A stretch of DNA of 61,762 nt from Akkermansia muciniphila (GTDB lineage: Bacteria; Verrucomicrobiota; Verrucomicrobiia; Limisphaerales; SIAT01), in NCBI GenBank assembly GCA_945900775.1, contig CAMDJP010000011.1, positions 1-61,762 of the forward strand, read 5' to 3'. The translations under genes and the position numbers were made by a program. The notes under the pieces were generated by a model that saw nothing but the letters and a program-made list of their open reading frames with translations, searched no databases and was not told the DNA's origin. Shown in pieces: positions 27,927 through 35,705 of this stretch. Position 1 is the stretch's first letter. Each line of letters opens with the position of its first letter.

Positions 27927-28708
27927 AACTATCGCTGATTATCAGTACTTACAATCAAGCCGCCGTGCTCGAAAAAGTACTCCACGGCGTGGCACAGCAG
28001 CAACGCCAGCCTGATGAAATAATGTTCGCCGACGATGGCTCAACAGAAACGACTCGTCGATTGATTGAACAATTCACCTCCCATTCATCCACGCCTGTGC
28101 GACACGTCTGGCACAAGGACGAAGGCTTCCGGAAAACTATAATCCTGAACAAGACCATCGCGGCAACGCAGAGCGATTATCTGGTGTTTACTGATGGCGA
28201 CTGCGTCCCCCATAAGCATTTCGTGGCTGATCACGCCGCATTGGCGGAACCGGGCTACTGGGTGCAAGGTCGACGGTGCTTCGTGCAGGAACGGTTCGTG
28301 CCGAAGTTCGTCTCCGGTCGGACGTCGGTGTTTTTATGGATCCTTGCCGGGCGTATCACCGGAGCAGCCAAAGGTCTGCGCTCCCCCTTCCCTATCATTC
28401 GACGTAACACGCATCAGCGCGGCATCATCGGCTGCAACATGGCCTTCTGGCGCGATGACCTAATGGCCGTCAACGGCTTCGACGAAACCTATAGCGGGTG
28501 GGGCGTTGGCGAAGATTCCGATATCGGCACACGACTGTATCATCTCGGTCGACCGCGTAAGTTTGTCCATGGGCACGCCATTACCTTTCATCTGGATCAC
28601 CCCATGACTACGCGAGAGCACCATGCCGCCAGCCTGTCGCGCCTCAATGAAGTCATCCGTACCGGCAAAATCCGTTGCGAGCGTGGACTCAACCAGCACC
28701 TGCCCTGA
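27923..28708 (+). CDS. Glycosyltransferase family 2 with galactosyltransferase-type C-terminal domain
   Basis: A 261-residue GT-A enzyme. LSLIISTYNQAAVLEKVLHG opens the fold and DEIMFADDGSTETTRRLI carries the nucleotide-binding aspartates. VFTDGDCVPHKHF is the DxD region, and GCNMAFWRDDLMAVNGFDE then YSGWGVGEDSDIGTRL form the Glyco_transf_7C-like end. The ATG at 27923 overlaps the preceding stop as ATGA. A longer upstream frame is not protein-like for this family. The sugar is unknown, but the context is LPS oligosaccharide assembly. Confidence 0.85.
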   Translation: MKLSLIISTYNQAAVLEKVLHGVAQQQRQPDEIMFADDGSTETTRRLIEQFTSHSSTPVRHVWHKDEGFRKTIILNKTIAATQSDYLVFTDGDCVPHKHFVADHAALAEPGYWVQGRRCFVQERFVPKFVSGRTSVFLWILAGRITGAAKGLRSPFPIIRRNTHQRGIIGCNMAFWRDDLMAVNGFDETYSGWGVGEDSDIGTRLYHLGRPRKFVHGHAITFHLDHPMTTREHHAASLSRLNEVIRTGKIRCERGLNQHLP

Positions 28709-28721
28709 AAGACGCTTCCGC

Positions 28722-29900
28722 GTGAACGCTCTCAACCCGCTCCGCATCCTCCATCTCAACTCCCTGTTGACCGGGGGCGGTACGGACGACCAGTGCGCAA
28801 GGCTCGCCTTCGGACTCCAGCAACTCGACCACCGCGTATGGGTCGCCGGGCCCGATGGGCGTGAATTCTCCAAGACCATCCGCAACCTCGGTGTGCCCTT
28901 TCATCCAACACCACCCGATGGACATCTGAAACTCGGCTTCATCCTCGCCGCGGCTCGCTTCATCCGGAGTGAGTGTATTCAGATTGTCCATAGTCACCAT
29001 GGGCGCGACATCTGGCCCACGGTACTGGCAGCGAGACTTTCAGGCACTCGCCCGAAAATCGTCCTTACGCGGCACATGGCAAAGAGCCCCAGCTCATGGC
29101 CCAGCCGACGACTGATACTCGGTCAATGTGACGCTCTCATCGCTGTTTCGCATTTCGTGGCGCGCGTGCTACGCGAGGGCGTTTACGAGCCTCACTCCCC
29201 CGAGCCGGAGCGACGGAGTCGATCACCACTGCGCGGAGACTTTCGCAAGATCCGCGTCATTCACGGCGGTATTGATACTGACCGATTTCGACCGATGATT
29301 GTTCCAGAAATCGCAACACTGAGAAACGCGTGGGGCCTTAAACCGGATTACTTCGCCTTCGCATGTATCGGTGGTTATTCACTGCCGCGAGGCAAGGGAC
29401 AGCGAGAGTTTTTGCAAGCAGCTGCATGTATTCACCAACAAGTACCCAATGCGCGCTTTCTCATCATCGGGCGCGGGAGTATGGGCGACACATTGCGGGC
29501 GGACATCGATCGGCTTGGGCTGGTTGGTAAAGCATGGCTAACTCCGTATTGCACCGATATGCCGACCGCCATGAACGCGATTGATTGCCTTGTGCATCCG
29601 CAGATCGGCACCGAGGCTCTGGGGCTCGTCGTTTGCGAAGCGCATGCTTGCGGAAAGCCAGTAATTGCCTCGGAACTTGACGGAATTCCTGAAGCTTTTG
29701 CCATTGGCAAACAGGGGCGCCTGGTTCCCCCCGAAGATATCGCTCCATTGTCGAATGCGATGCTAAGCGAAGCTGGCCGGCCTCGGCTGGACGAATTGAC
29801 TCGAGCGGAACTGCATCGACGGGTGGCCGCCAAGTTTTCATTCAAAACTTCGGCGGAGCAAGTCGCGGAGCTTTACTTGGAATTGCTTCGATCCAGATGA
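28722..29900 (+). CDS. Glycosyltransferase family 4
   Basis: A 392-residue GT-B enzyme. LRILHLNSLLTGGGTDDQCA is the N-terminal acceptor-binding loop, and VHSHHGRDIWPTVLAARL and VIHGGIDTDRFRP follow. The C-terminal donor site is HPQIGTEALGLVVCEAHACG, with the EX7E pattern seen in GT4. The GTG at 28722 starts the protein, and the frame before it overlaps the previous gene. It lies 13 bases after that gene and is probably in the same operon. Confidence 0.87.
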   Translation: MNALNPLRILHLNSLLTGGGTDDQCARLAFGLQQLDHRVWVAGPDGREFSKTIRNLGVPFHPTPPDGHLKLGFILAAARFIRSECIQIVHSHHGRDIWPTVLAARLSGTRPKIVLTRHMAKSPSSWPSRRLILGQCDALIAVSHFVARVLREGVYEPHSPEPERRSRSPLRGDFRKIRVIHGGIDTDRFRPMIVPEIATLRNAWGLKPDYFAFACIGGYSLPRGKGQREFLQAAACIHQQVPNARFLIIGRGSMGDTLRADIDRLGLVGKAWLTPYCTDMPTAMNAIDCLVHPQIGTEALGLVVCEAHACGKPVIASELDGIPEAFAIGKQGRLVPPEDIAPLSNAMLSEAGRPRLDELTRAELHRRVAAKFSFKTSAEQVAELYLELLRSR

Positions 29901-29991
29901 GGGCTCACCGCGAGTCATGCAATGCTTGGCTTTATGCTGAAAATGGGTAGTCTGACACAGCGTAACGCGCATCAGGAGGGCAGCTAAGAGA

Positions 29992-30705
29992 ATGAGCAAA
30001 ACGACACAGCATCTGGAAGAAATCGAAAAACAACTCGTCTGGGATTTTTTCGGGCGCAGACGCAATGGCTTCTTCATCGAGGTCGGTGCGAACGATCCGC
30101 GCGCCGGTTCGCAGACGTACTTACTAGAGCAAGCCGGCTGGCGAGGAATCCTCATCGAGCCTCAGTCAGCGCTTTATCAACGGCTCGTGGTAGAACGCCC
30201 TCATTCACGAATCTATAAGGCCGCCTGCGGATCTCCAGAACGGCGCGGTACTGCGACGCTGCATATCGCCAGCCATGATGGTCTCTCGACACTTGAGCGA
30301 CAGATAGACTCGCATGGAATTGAGTTCACGGGTACGGAAACCGTGGACTTGGTGGCACTGGACGACCTCTTGGAAAAGGAAGGTTCTCCCCATGTGGATT
30401 TCATCTCGATAGACGTGGAAGGAGGCGAAGTGGACGTGCTGCGCGGGTTTAGCCTCGAGCGATATCAGCCTGCGCTAGTGCTTATAGAGGACGGCGTGCG
30501 CAACCTCGACAAGCATTGAGCAATGACCTCACGCGGCTACAAACTCGTCAAACGGACTGTCCTAAATAACTGGTATGTGCCACGCGAGACGAACTTCACC
30601 ATGTCCACTCTTGGAGAACGGTTGGAGCTATTCCGCAAAATGTATCTAGCCTTGCCCCTCCGACAATGGCGCCTAGCGTTACGACGACGACAGAGCCAAG
30701 GCTAA
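29992..30705 (+). pseudogene. FkbM family methyltransferase interrupted by one in-frame TGA
   Basis: The first 175 residues carry the SAM-binding motif FFIEVGANDPRAGSQTYLLE, the acidic DLVALDDLL and HVDFISIDVEGGEVDVLRGF, all typical of FkbM methyltransferases that O-methylate sugars. A TGA at 30517-30519 follows DGVRNLDKH. Without any frame change the sequence continues AMTSRGYKLVKRTVLNNWYV, the usual family C-terminus, up to a TAA at 30703-30705. From memory many FkbM proteins have KHR here, so a single CGA to TGA change would explain the stop. It may be a recent pseudogene, a sequencing error, or read through. Confidence 0.8.
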
Positions 30706-30719
30706 ATCTCCGAAAGTGT

Positions 30720-31652
30720 ATGAGGAAGATTCGCATCGATTTCTGTGATTTCTGGCCGGGTTTCTGCAAGACAGATAACTTTTTCTGGCACGCGCTCAAA
30801 AAGCGATTCGACGTAGAATTGCACGCGCAACCAGACTTTCTCATCTACTCCAACCGGGAAAGCCATCTCCACCGTGTCCACAACTGTGTAAAGATTTATT
30901 TTGCTGTGGAATCTTTTCTTCCCCGATGGAATGAATGTGATTACGCGCTGACGTGCCATTATCTAGATGATTTTCGTCACTTACGACTACCGCTCTATGT
31001 GCTTTACGGATCCCCCGAGCGGCTAATCCGGCGTGGAGAGGACGCGGAGACTCTGTTGCGTGAGAAAATAAAGTTTTGCAGCTTCGTCGTTAGCAATGGC
31101 GGCAAGAGCAAGACTCAAAAGCGGGTGGACTTCTTCCACCGACTCTCACGCTATCGTCACGTAGATAGCGCCGGGCGACACCTCAATAACATCGGCGGCC
31201 CGTTGATGGGCGGCACAGCGGAGAAAATCGCCTTCCTTCGCCAATACAAATTTAATATCGCATTCGAGAATGCCTCAACGCCCGGTTACACCACAGAAAA
31301 ACTGGCCGAGGCCATGGTGGCACGCACCCTACCCATCTATTGGGGAAGCCCTCGAGTAGCAGAAGAATTCAGTCCTCGCAGCTTTCTGAACTACCACGAT
31401 TATTCGAACGAGGATGAGTTGATTGAGAAAATTATCGAACTAGATCGGGATGAGAAAAAGTATCTGAAATGCTTTCATCAACCCTATTTCCATGACGACC
31501 GCCCCAACGAGTTTTACAACGAGGACCGTCTACTGAATTTCTTCGAGCGTATTTTCTCAACGCCCATCCAGCCGGTCTCGCAGCGACGTCCGTGGTTCCG
31601 GATTGGACGCTGGATACCAGTCAAGCGCAACCGCCCGCACTCGATGCATTAG
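30720..31652 (+). CDS. Glycosyltransferase family 10 (alpha-1,3-fucosyltransferase-like)
   Basis: A 310-residue enzyme. It has an N-terminal RKIRIDFCDFWPGF strand and the conserved GDP-fucose-binding block YKFNIAFENASTPGYTTEKL followed by PIYWGSPRVAEEFSPRSFLN, which identify GT10. The family moves fucose from GDP-fucose to oligosaccharide acceptors. This protein would decorate LPS or capsule. The ATG at 30720 is chosen. The upstream frame overlaps the FkbM remnant. Confidence 0.88.
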   Translation: MRKIRIDFCDFWPGFCKTDNFFWHALKKRFDVELHAQPDFLIYSNRESHLHRVHNCVKIYFAVESFLPRWNECDYALTCHYLDDFRHLRLPLYVLYGSPERLIRRGEDAETLLREKIKFCSFVVSNGGKSKTQKRVDFFHRLSRYRHVDSAGRHLNNIGGPLMGGTAEKIAFLRQYKFNIAFENASTPGYTTEKLAEAMVARTLPIYWGSPRVAEEFSPRSFLNYHDYSNEDELIEKIIELDRDEKKYLKCFHQPYFHDDRPNEFYNEDRLLNFFERIFSTPIQPVSQRRPWFRIGRWIPVKRNRPHSMH

Positions 31653-31891
31653 AGGACAACTGACCGTAATATTTTGAAACAGGCCGAACGGAAAGAATAC
31701 TTTCGGCAAAAAAGTGAGAGACTTTCGATACCATTCTAGGAAGACCCAGCGTGCTTTCTGAGCACGCATTAGGACGATTCGCTATCACGCGAGTTAGCCC
31801 AAGCTTTTGAAGCTATACGACGAACTCACCTCATCTATGGTATTGTTTTCATACTTGGGTTTCAGACTCCGCGCCTTACAGTAACGACCAT
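31653..31891. other. Intergenic region before the deacetylase gene
   Basis: A 239-base AT-richer gap. It holds one perfect 7-bp hairpin, GCGTGCT/AGCACGC (31749-31767), with no T-run, and a weaker GCCGAA/TTCGGC pair near 31683-31706 followed by an A-run. I see no gene here. It may hold the promoter of the deacetylase gene. Confidence 0.4.
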
Positions 31892-32671
31892 GTGAATACT
31901 CTGCCGCCCTACTACAGTTCGCTTGCTCCGTTTCTTTCCCTATTTGCCTCTGGGCATCCAATCCTGACCTATCACAAGCTCGGTCCACGCCCTCGAAAGG
32001 TGCGCCTGAGAGGGCTTTATCTCAGTGCTGAATTGTTTGACCAACAGTTGGCCGAATTACGCGCCTCCGGTTTTACAAACGAGCCGTTATCGCAAGTGAT
32101 CACCGAGCCTCCCGCCTCCACCGCCGGTATCACGCTCACTTTCGATGACGGATATCAGAATGCCCTCCGATACGGATTGGAGCCGCTCGCCAAGCATGGA
32201 TTTCAAGCGATCCAATATCTTGTTGCGAACCGCCTCGGACAATTGAATGACTGGGACGTGCGCGTGGGAGAAGCTCCCGAACCATTAATGAGTGAACCTG
32301 AAGTCCGAGACTGGTTGGCTGCTGGTCATGAAATCGGCTCCCACACATCAACGCATCCCTACCTGACCCGTATTCCCATCAATGAAGCCAAGAATGAAAT
32401 CCAGGACAGTAAAAAACGGCTAGAGGATACCTTTGGCGTCCCCATCCAACACTTCTGCTATCCTTACGGCGATTGGAATCCAATCGTTCGCGATATAGTC
32501 ATTGAAGCGGGTTATCTCACCGCTGTGACGACCGATTTCGGTGTCAACACATTAGAGACATCCCCCTTCGAATTGAAGCGTATCACCGCGCGCTATCCTT
32601 CTAAAAATTGGCGGACCGCCCTGCGCTTCTTGCAGAACTTATTCGACCATCGAAAAAACGGCGCCGATTAA
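31892..32671 (+). CDS. Polysaccharide deacetylase family protein (NodB-like)
   Basis: A 259-residue carbohydrate esterase 4-type protein. The NodB motif 1 is TLTFDDGYQNALRYG (catalytic base Asp and metal Asp) and motif 2 is EIGSHTSTHPYL with the two metal-binding histidines (HxxxH). FCYPYGDWNP is motif 3. The substrate is probably an acetylated amino sugar in LPS or an exopolysaccharide. The start is a GTG at 31892. It is the last chromosomal gene before the mobile element. Confidence 0.88.
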   Translation: MNTLPPYYSSLAPFLSLFASGHPILTYHKLGPRPRKVRLRGLYLSAELFDQQLAELRASGFTNEPLSQVITEPPASTAGITLTFDDGYQNALRYGLEPLAKHGFQAIQYLVANRLGQLNDWDVRVGEAPEPLMSEPEVRDWLAAGHEIGSHTSTHPYLTRIPINEAKNEIQDSKKRLEDTFGVPIQHFCYPYGDWNPIVRDIVIEAGYLTAVTTDFGVNTLETSPFELKRITARYPSKNWRTALRFLQNLFDHRKNGAD

Positions 32672-32756
32672 TATGGATATCGCTCGGGACGGCGGCGGTG
32701 CCGGCGTCACGTCGTCTGGTCAACTTGAATCAATAAACGCGTAGGAAGAAAAGAAA

Positions 32757-32784
32757 TGGTGCCCCGGCTAGGACTTGAACCTAG
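32757..32784 (+). other. attL core: 28-bp copy of the tRNA-Lys 3' end
   Basis: These 28 bases are identical to 36952-36979, the 3' end (antisense) of the intact tRNA-Lys gene, including the encoded CCA. They start TGGTGCCCCGG and end TTGAACCTAG, and identity stops right after. Only the acceptor and T-arm halves are present, so this is not a tRNA gene. It marks the left boundary of the integrated element. Confidence 0.9.
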
Positions 32785-32974
32785 GGCCCCTCTCAATAGC
32801 CGCGGGCGCTTCCTCAACTCTGCACACAAATACGCACACAACGGGAGCGTCTTAGAGGATGCCGCCCTCGACAAGGTGATTCTAGCGTGGTCGCGATTGT
32901 CCCCTGAAATACGCGCGGCGGTGCTCGCGATCGTTGAAGCGTCCGGCACGGGCAAAGGAGGGACACGTGATTAG
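32785..32974 (+). CDS. Detached native C-terminus of the integrase (joined to int only in the excised circle)
   Basis: Read in the same frame that the integrase uses through the att core, this segment gives about 62 residues, including RGRFLNSAHKYAHNGS and LDKVILAWSRLSPEIRAAVL, and ends at a TAG (32972-32974). As I recall, a closing helix of the form AW-x-x-LP-x-x-IR-x-x-(V/I) is common at the C-terminus of phage-type integrases. It has no start codon of its own beyond an ATG at 32756 in the flanking chromosome. In the circle the integrase would be 487 residues long and end here. Confidence 0.75.
32823..32841 (+). repeat. 19-bp direct repeat, left copy (putative att arm site)
   Basis: CACACAAATACGCACACAA is repeated exactly at 36797-36815. 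It lies 38 bases inside the left core. The two copies are translated in different frames, so the identity is conserved as DNA and not as protein. Confidence 0.8.
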
Positions 32975-34373
32975 CAGAGGCCCATCCGAACGGCGCGCCA
33001 GCATGGTGGCCTGCCCGGCCGCAGGGCTAAAGGTGCCTGCAACAGTCGTGCCGGCCTGCCCGAACGCGTTGGCGGCTGCGGCGGTCTCCTCGGACAAGAC
33101 CTGCGTGCCATCCTCGAAAGCCTCCGAGCTCGGCGCGCGCTCGGACGACAACGGAAATGCCCCTCGTCAAAACGCGTCCGGATTAGGCGCGAGCTTGGAG
33201 CGTGGAGCTGGCCGCTTCCGCTCGGAGGGCGGTGCGGCCAGCGCGCACGCCTTGGGCTTGTCTAAGGTACATAACTCACTACGAGCACATCTTGAGGCAT
33301 ACCGCGGAGCGTCTCACCTCGCTGTTCGAATTGAACATCGGACAATAGCAAATCGAACTCCATCTCGTCGTGGAATGGTTGAATCTTTCACCCCGGCTTC
33401 TCGCCGTCGGTTCATGAACCTGCTGACGAAAGTCAGGAGTGATTCAATTCCCTTACTTGTAACGCTGACCTACCCAGACGAATTCCCGCTCTACCACCAA
33501 GACTACAAACGCCATCTGGACCTACTCGGCCGACGACTCCTGCGGCATTGCCCCGGTGCCTCCATAATCTGGAAGCTAGAGTTTAAAGAGCGCCGATCTG
33601 GGCAGAACAAGGGGAAGATTGCGCCTCACTATCACCTCTTTATTTTCAACGTACTGCCCAGCTTTGCCTTCAAGGTAGCGAAAGGACGCTTCTACACCGT
33701 CACCAAGCGGACAATCTACGACGGCACCACTTACTTCCTCGAAGATGTACGCGATCATCAAGGAGGCGTCATCGCATCCGGCTTGCTCACTGGCCAGTCG
33801 TTTAGTTCCACAGACGATGAAGAGGTGAAACGAGAGTTTGCCCTGCATAGTTTCCGCTCTTGGGTATCCGGAACTTGGTACGACATCGTGGGCACTGGGG
33901 ATGCTCGTCATTTCCGCGCCGGCACACGTGTCGAAGAAATTCGCAGTACCCGTGGAGTATTCGCCTATGCCTCCAAGAAGTATGCAGGCAAACCGGTCGA
34001 TTGCTCCAATCTAGAGAACAAGCCCGGGCGTTTCTGGGGTGTGCTTGGCCGACCCAATCTGCCCTTGGGAACGCGAAAGGTGGTCTCGCTGTCCCAAAGC
34101 GAGGCATTCCACATGATGCGTCTTTTACGCCGACACAGGCTTGCGAACACACCGCCAAAGAAACGGAGGTACTGCCGTTTTAACACCCACGCGATGAAAG
34201 CCTACGTCTCGGCCGATTACTGGCTAGAACGCATAGACAGGCTGTTAGAACAAAAACAACTGCCCAGCAGCTTTCTCACGGTGCTCGGGCCGGGTCGAGT
34301 CGCACGCCGCAGCCATAGTCCGCATCAAGCGGACGGGGTCGCGCGCATCAACCGTGGCTCGGATTGCCGCTAA
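32967..34373 (+). CDS. Rolling-circle replication initiator (HUH endonuclease)
   Basis: A 468-residue protein. Motif 1-like LLVTLTYPDEFP is at 163-174, the metal-binding HUH motif HYHLFIF at 221-227 and the catalytic tyrosine region VFAYASKKYAGKPV at 331-344. The last resembles the YxxKYxxK motif of phage gpA-type Reps but has one extra lysine. The first 100 residues are alanine- and serine-rich and have no recognisable fold. The GTG at 32967 has a perfect AGGAGG five to six bases upstream, which decides the start. It overlaps the integrase tail stop by eight bases. The last 129 bases overlap the HNH gene on the other strand. Confidence 0.8.
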   Translation: MISRGPSERRASMVACPAAGLKVPATVVPACPNALAAAAVSSDKTCVPSSKASELGARSDDNGNAPRQNASGLGASLERGAGRFRSEGGAASAHALGLSKVHNSLRAHLEAYRGASHLAVRIEHRTIANRTPSRRGMVESFTPASRRRFMNLLTKVRSDSIPLLVTLTYPDEFPLYHQDYKRHLDLLGRRLLRHCPGASIIWKLEFKERRSGQNKGKIAPHYHLFIFNVLPSFAFKVAKGRFYTVTKRTIYDGTTYFLEDVRDHQGGVIASGLLTGQSFSSTDDEEVKREFALHSFRSWVSGTWYDIVGTGDARHFRAGTRVEEIRSTRGVFAYASKKYAGKPVDCSNLENKPGRFWGVLGRPNLPLGTRKVVSLSQSEAFHMMRLLRRHRLANTPPKKRRYCRFNTHAMKAYVSADYWLERIDRLLEQKQLPSSFLTVLGPGRVARRSHSPHQADGVARINRGSDCR

Positions 34374-34544
34374 CTCATCCACGCTCAGATACCCGCCTTG
34401 ATGCAACACAACATGACAACGCCCGCACAGAATGCAGATGTTGGAGGGGGCATTGTTGGCGTGGTTCCAATCAATGTGGTGACGATGCGGACTCTCACGA
34501 GAACCGCAAACGAGACACGATGCATTATTCAGCCCCTTTGCCAT
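34245..34544 (-). CDS. Small HNH endonuclease
   Basis: A 99-residue protein with the pattern CLVCG, then HRHHIDWNHANNAPSNICIL, then CGRCHVVLH. The two CxxC pairs bind zinc, and the HH-N-H residues form the beta-beta-alpha metal active site. It resembles free-standing HNH nucleases of phages and mobile elements. The C-terminal half is helical and overlaps the end of rep by 129 bases. It follows the DUF2726 gene by 60 bases on the same strand, so they are probably one operon. Its role (defence, homing or packaging-like cutting) is not known. Confidence 0.82.
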   Translation of the reverse strand: MAKGLNNASCLVCGSRESPHRHHIDWNHANNAPSNICILCGRCHVVLHQGGYLSVDELAAIRATVDARDPVRLMRTMAAACDSTRPEHREKAAGQLFLF

Positions 34545-34604
34545 CCGAATTTTAAAGATGTAGCGCGCCCAGAACAGGTGTGTGAAAAAGACTTGGACTG
34601 CCGA

Positions 34605-35132
34605 TTACGGAGATGCCTGTGGTTGGAGATGCTGCGCAATGGTCGCCACGATAGCTTCAGGGTCGTACTGACGCTGTGCACGTATACGAATCAGCGGAAT
34701 CTTGCAGCTTTCAAAGAGCGTATCTTTGAACGTGTCGTTTTTCTTGGCTCTGTGCTTGGTGTGCGAAGAGTCATCCAACTCGATTCCAGCAACAACGACG
34801 AGCGTTTGAGCATCGCAAAGGAGGAAATCCACATGCTTGGCGTTAATCCGGTTGAAGGCCGCTTGGTTTTTCCCAGAGTCCTCGTTCACGTCAAAGATGT
34901 CAGCGAGGCGGACCTTGGTGAAGAGGCGGTAGTCGGACGAGGGAATGCACGGCTCCAAGCATCGGAAGAATTCGGCCTCTGTCGGGGTCAGGATACTTTC
35001 TTTCAGACGATAAGCAGGACGATCGAGGGCGTTTGCCTTGTTCCCTACCAGGTACCGGGCGGCGAGCGCGCAGGCCACCATCAGAGCCAAGAGCAGTAAA
35101 ACGACCGCCATGAAAGGAATTGCGAGAAGCAT
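34605..35132 (-). CDS. Membrane-anchored DUF2726 protein (possible PD-(D/E)XK nuclease fold)
   Basis: A 175-residue protein with one N-terminal membrane helix (IPFMAVVLLLLALMVACALA) followed by the DUF2726 domain: LTPTEAEFFRCLEPCI, FTKVRLADIFDV, NAKHVDFLLCD, VAGIELDDSSH, then KNDTFKDTLFESCKIPLIRI. The D-(x)n-ELD-x-S-x-H layout and the ending K-x-P-L-x-R-I resemble restriction-endonuclease-like DUF families, so a nuclease role is an inference. The ATG at 35132 has AGGA five bases upstream. It is divergent from the excisionase-like gene and upstream of the HNH gene. Confidence 0.78.
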   Translation of the reverse strand: MLLAIPFMAVVLLLLALMVACALAARYLVGNKANALDRPAYRLKESILTPTEAEFFRCLEPCIPSSDYRLFTKVRLADIFDVNEDSGKNQAAFNRINAKHVDFLLCDAQTLVVVAGIELDDSSHTKHRAKKNDTFKDTLFESCKIPLIRIRAQRQYDPEAIVATIAQHLQPQASP

Positions 35133-35478
35133 CGTCCTAGAGGGTTGTGGATTGCTTTCAATCCGTTTTTTCGGAGACCGCAAAAAGGTGCAACGCTCCA
35201 GATACTTTGTCGAGGTGGATCTCTGCCAGGAAAACGCTGACCCTGACACGGAGAATTAAGAAATAACTTGCGCGTCTGTCTTTTCAGATTAGGTTGACGG
35301 CGTTGCATTCTCGCAATCGGCGACACTAGCTGTTCCTGCAGCGGCCCACTGGCCAATTCGTAAGCTGCGGAAAAATCGCGGTAAATTCCCCACTGGGTTT
35401 GGTTACTTGCTTGGCGTGTTGCCATCAAGCAACGCCCATCGGGACGTACATGAACACAAAACTAAAAGGAACAGCGCT
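35133..35478. promoter_or_regulatory. Divergent control region of the element
   Basis: This 346-base gap lies between the minus-strand DUF2726/HNH genes and the plus-strand xis-int genes, so it must hold both promoters. It has an inverted repeat, TTGCTTG (35407-35413) with CAAGCAA (35426-35432), 47 bases before the excisionase-like ATG, a plausible operator. Short frames across it do not look like proteins. Confidence 0.5.
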
Positions 35479-35703
35479 ATGGAAGAACAGATGTCGGAAT
35501 CAAGCGGAGTGCAGTTAATGAGCAAACGGGAGCTATCGCGACTCCTGTCTTGCTCAATTCGTACAGTCGATCGATTGGTAGCCCGCGGCGAATTGCCGTT
35601 GCCATTCAAAGTTGGTAGCGGTAGCCGATTTTCTCTTGCGGACGTCTATCGGTACGTCGAGTCTCTGAAGAGTCAGCGAGGAGTACAGTCACCACAGGTC
35701 TAG
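35479..35703 (+). CDS. Excisionase-like helix-turn-helix protein
   Basis: A 74-residue DNA-binding protein of the MerR/excisionase type. LMSKRELSRLLSCSIRTVDR is the helix-turn-helix and LPLPFKVGSGSRFSLADVYR is the wing, with the R-F-S-L-A-D pattern common in Xis-like proteins. It lies two bases before the integrase ATG, so the two are co-translated. It probably steers excision and may also regulate the operon. The ATG at 35479 is preceded by AAAAGGA. Confidence 0.85.
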   Translation: MEEQMSESSGVQLMSKRELSRLLSCSIRTVDRLVARGELPLPFKVGSGSRFSLADVYRYVESLKSQRGVQSPQV

Positions 35704-35705
35704 CC

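Noticed and set aside
31749..31767. A perfect hairpin as a terminator
   Set aside because: No T-run follows on either strand, so it is noted only as a hairpin.
32757..32784. A second tRNA-Lys gene at the left end of the element
   Set aside because: Only the T-arm and acceptor 3' half are present. The sequence beyond 32784 does not fold into a tRNA, so it is an att repeat.
34398..35099. A 233-residue plus-strand frame inside the mobile element
   Set aside because: It is antisense to the HNH and DUF2726 genes, whose conserved motifs are clear on the minus strand.
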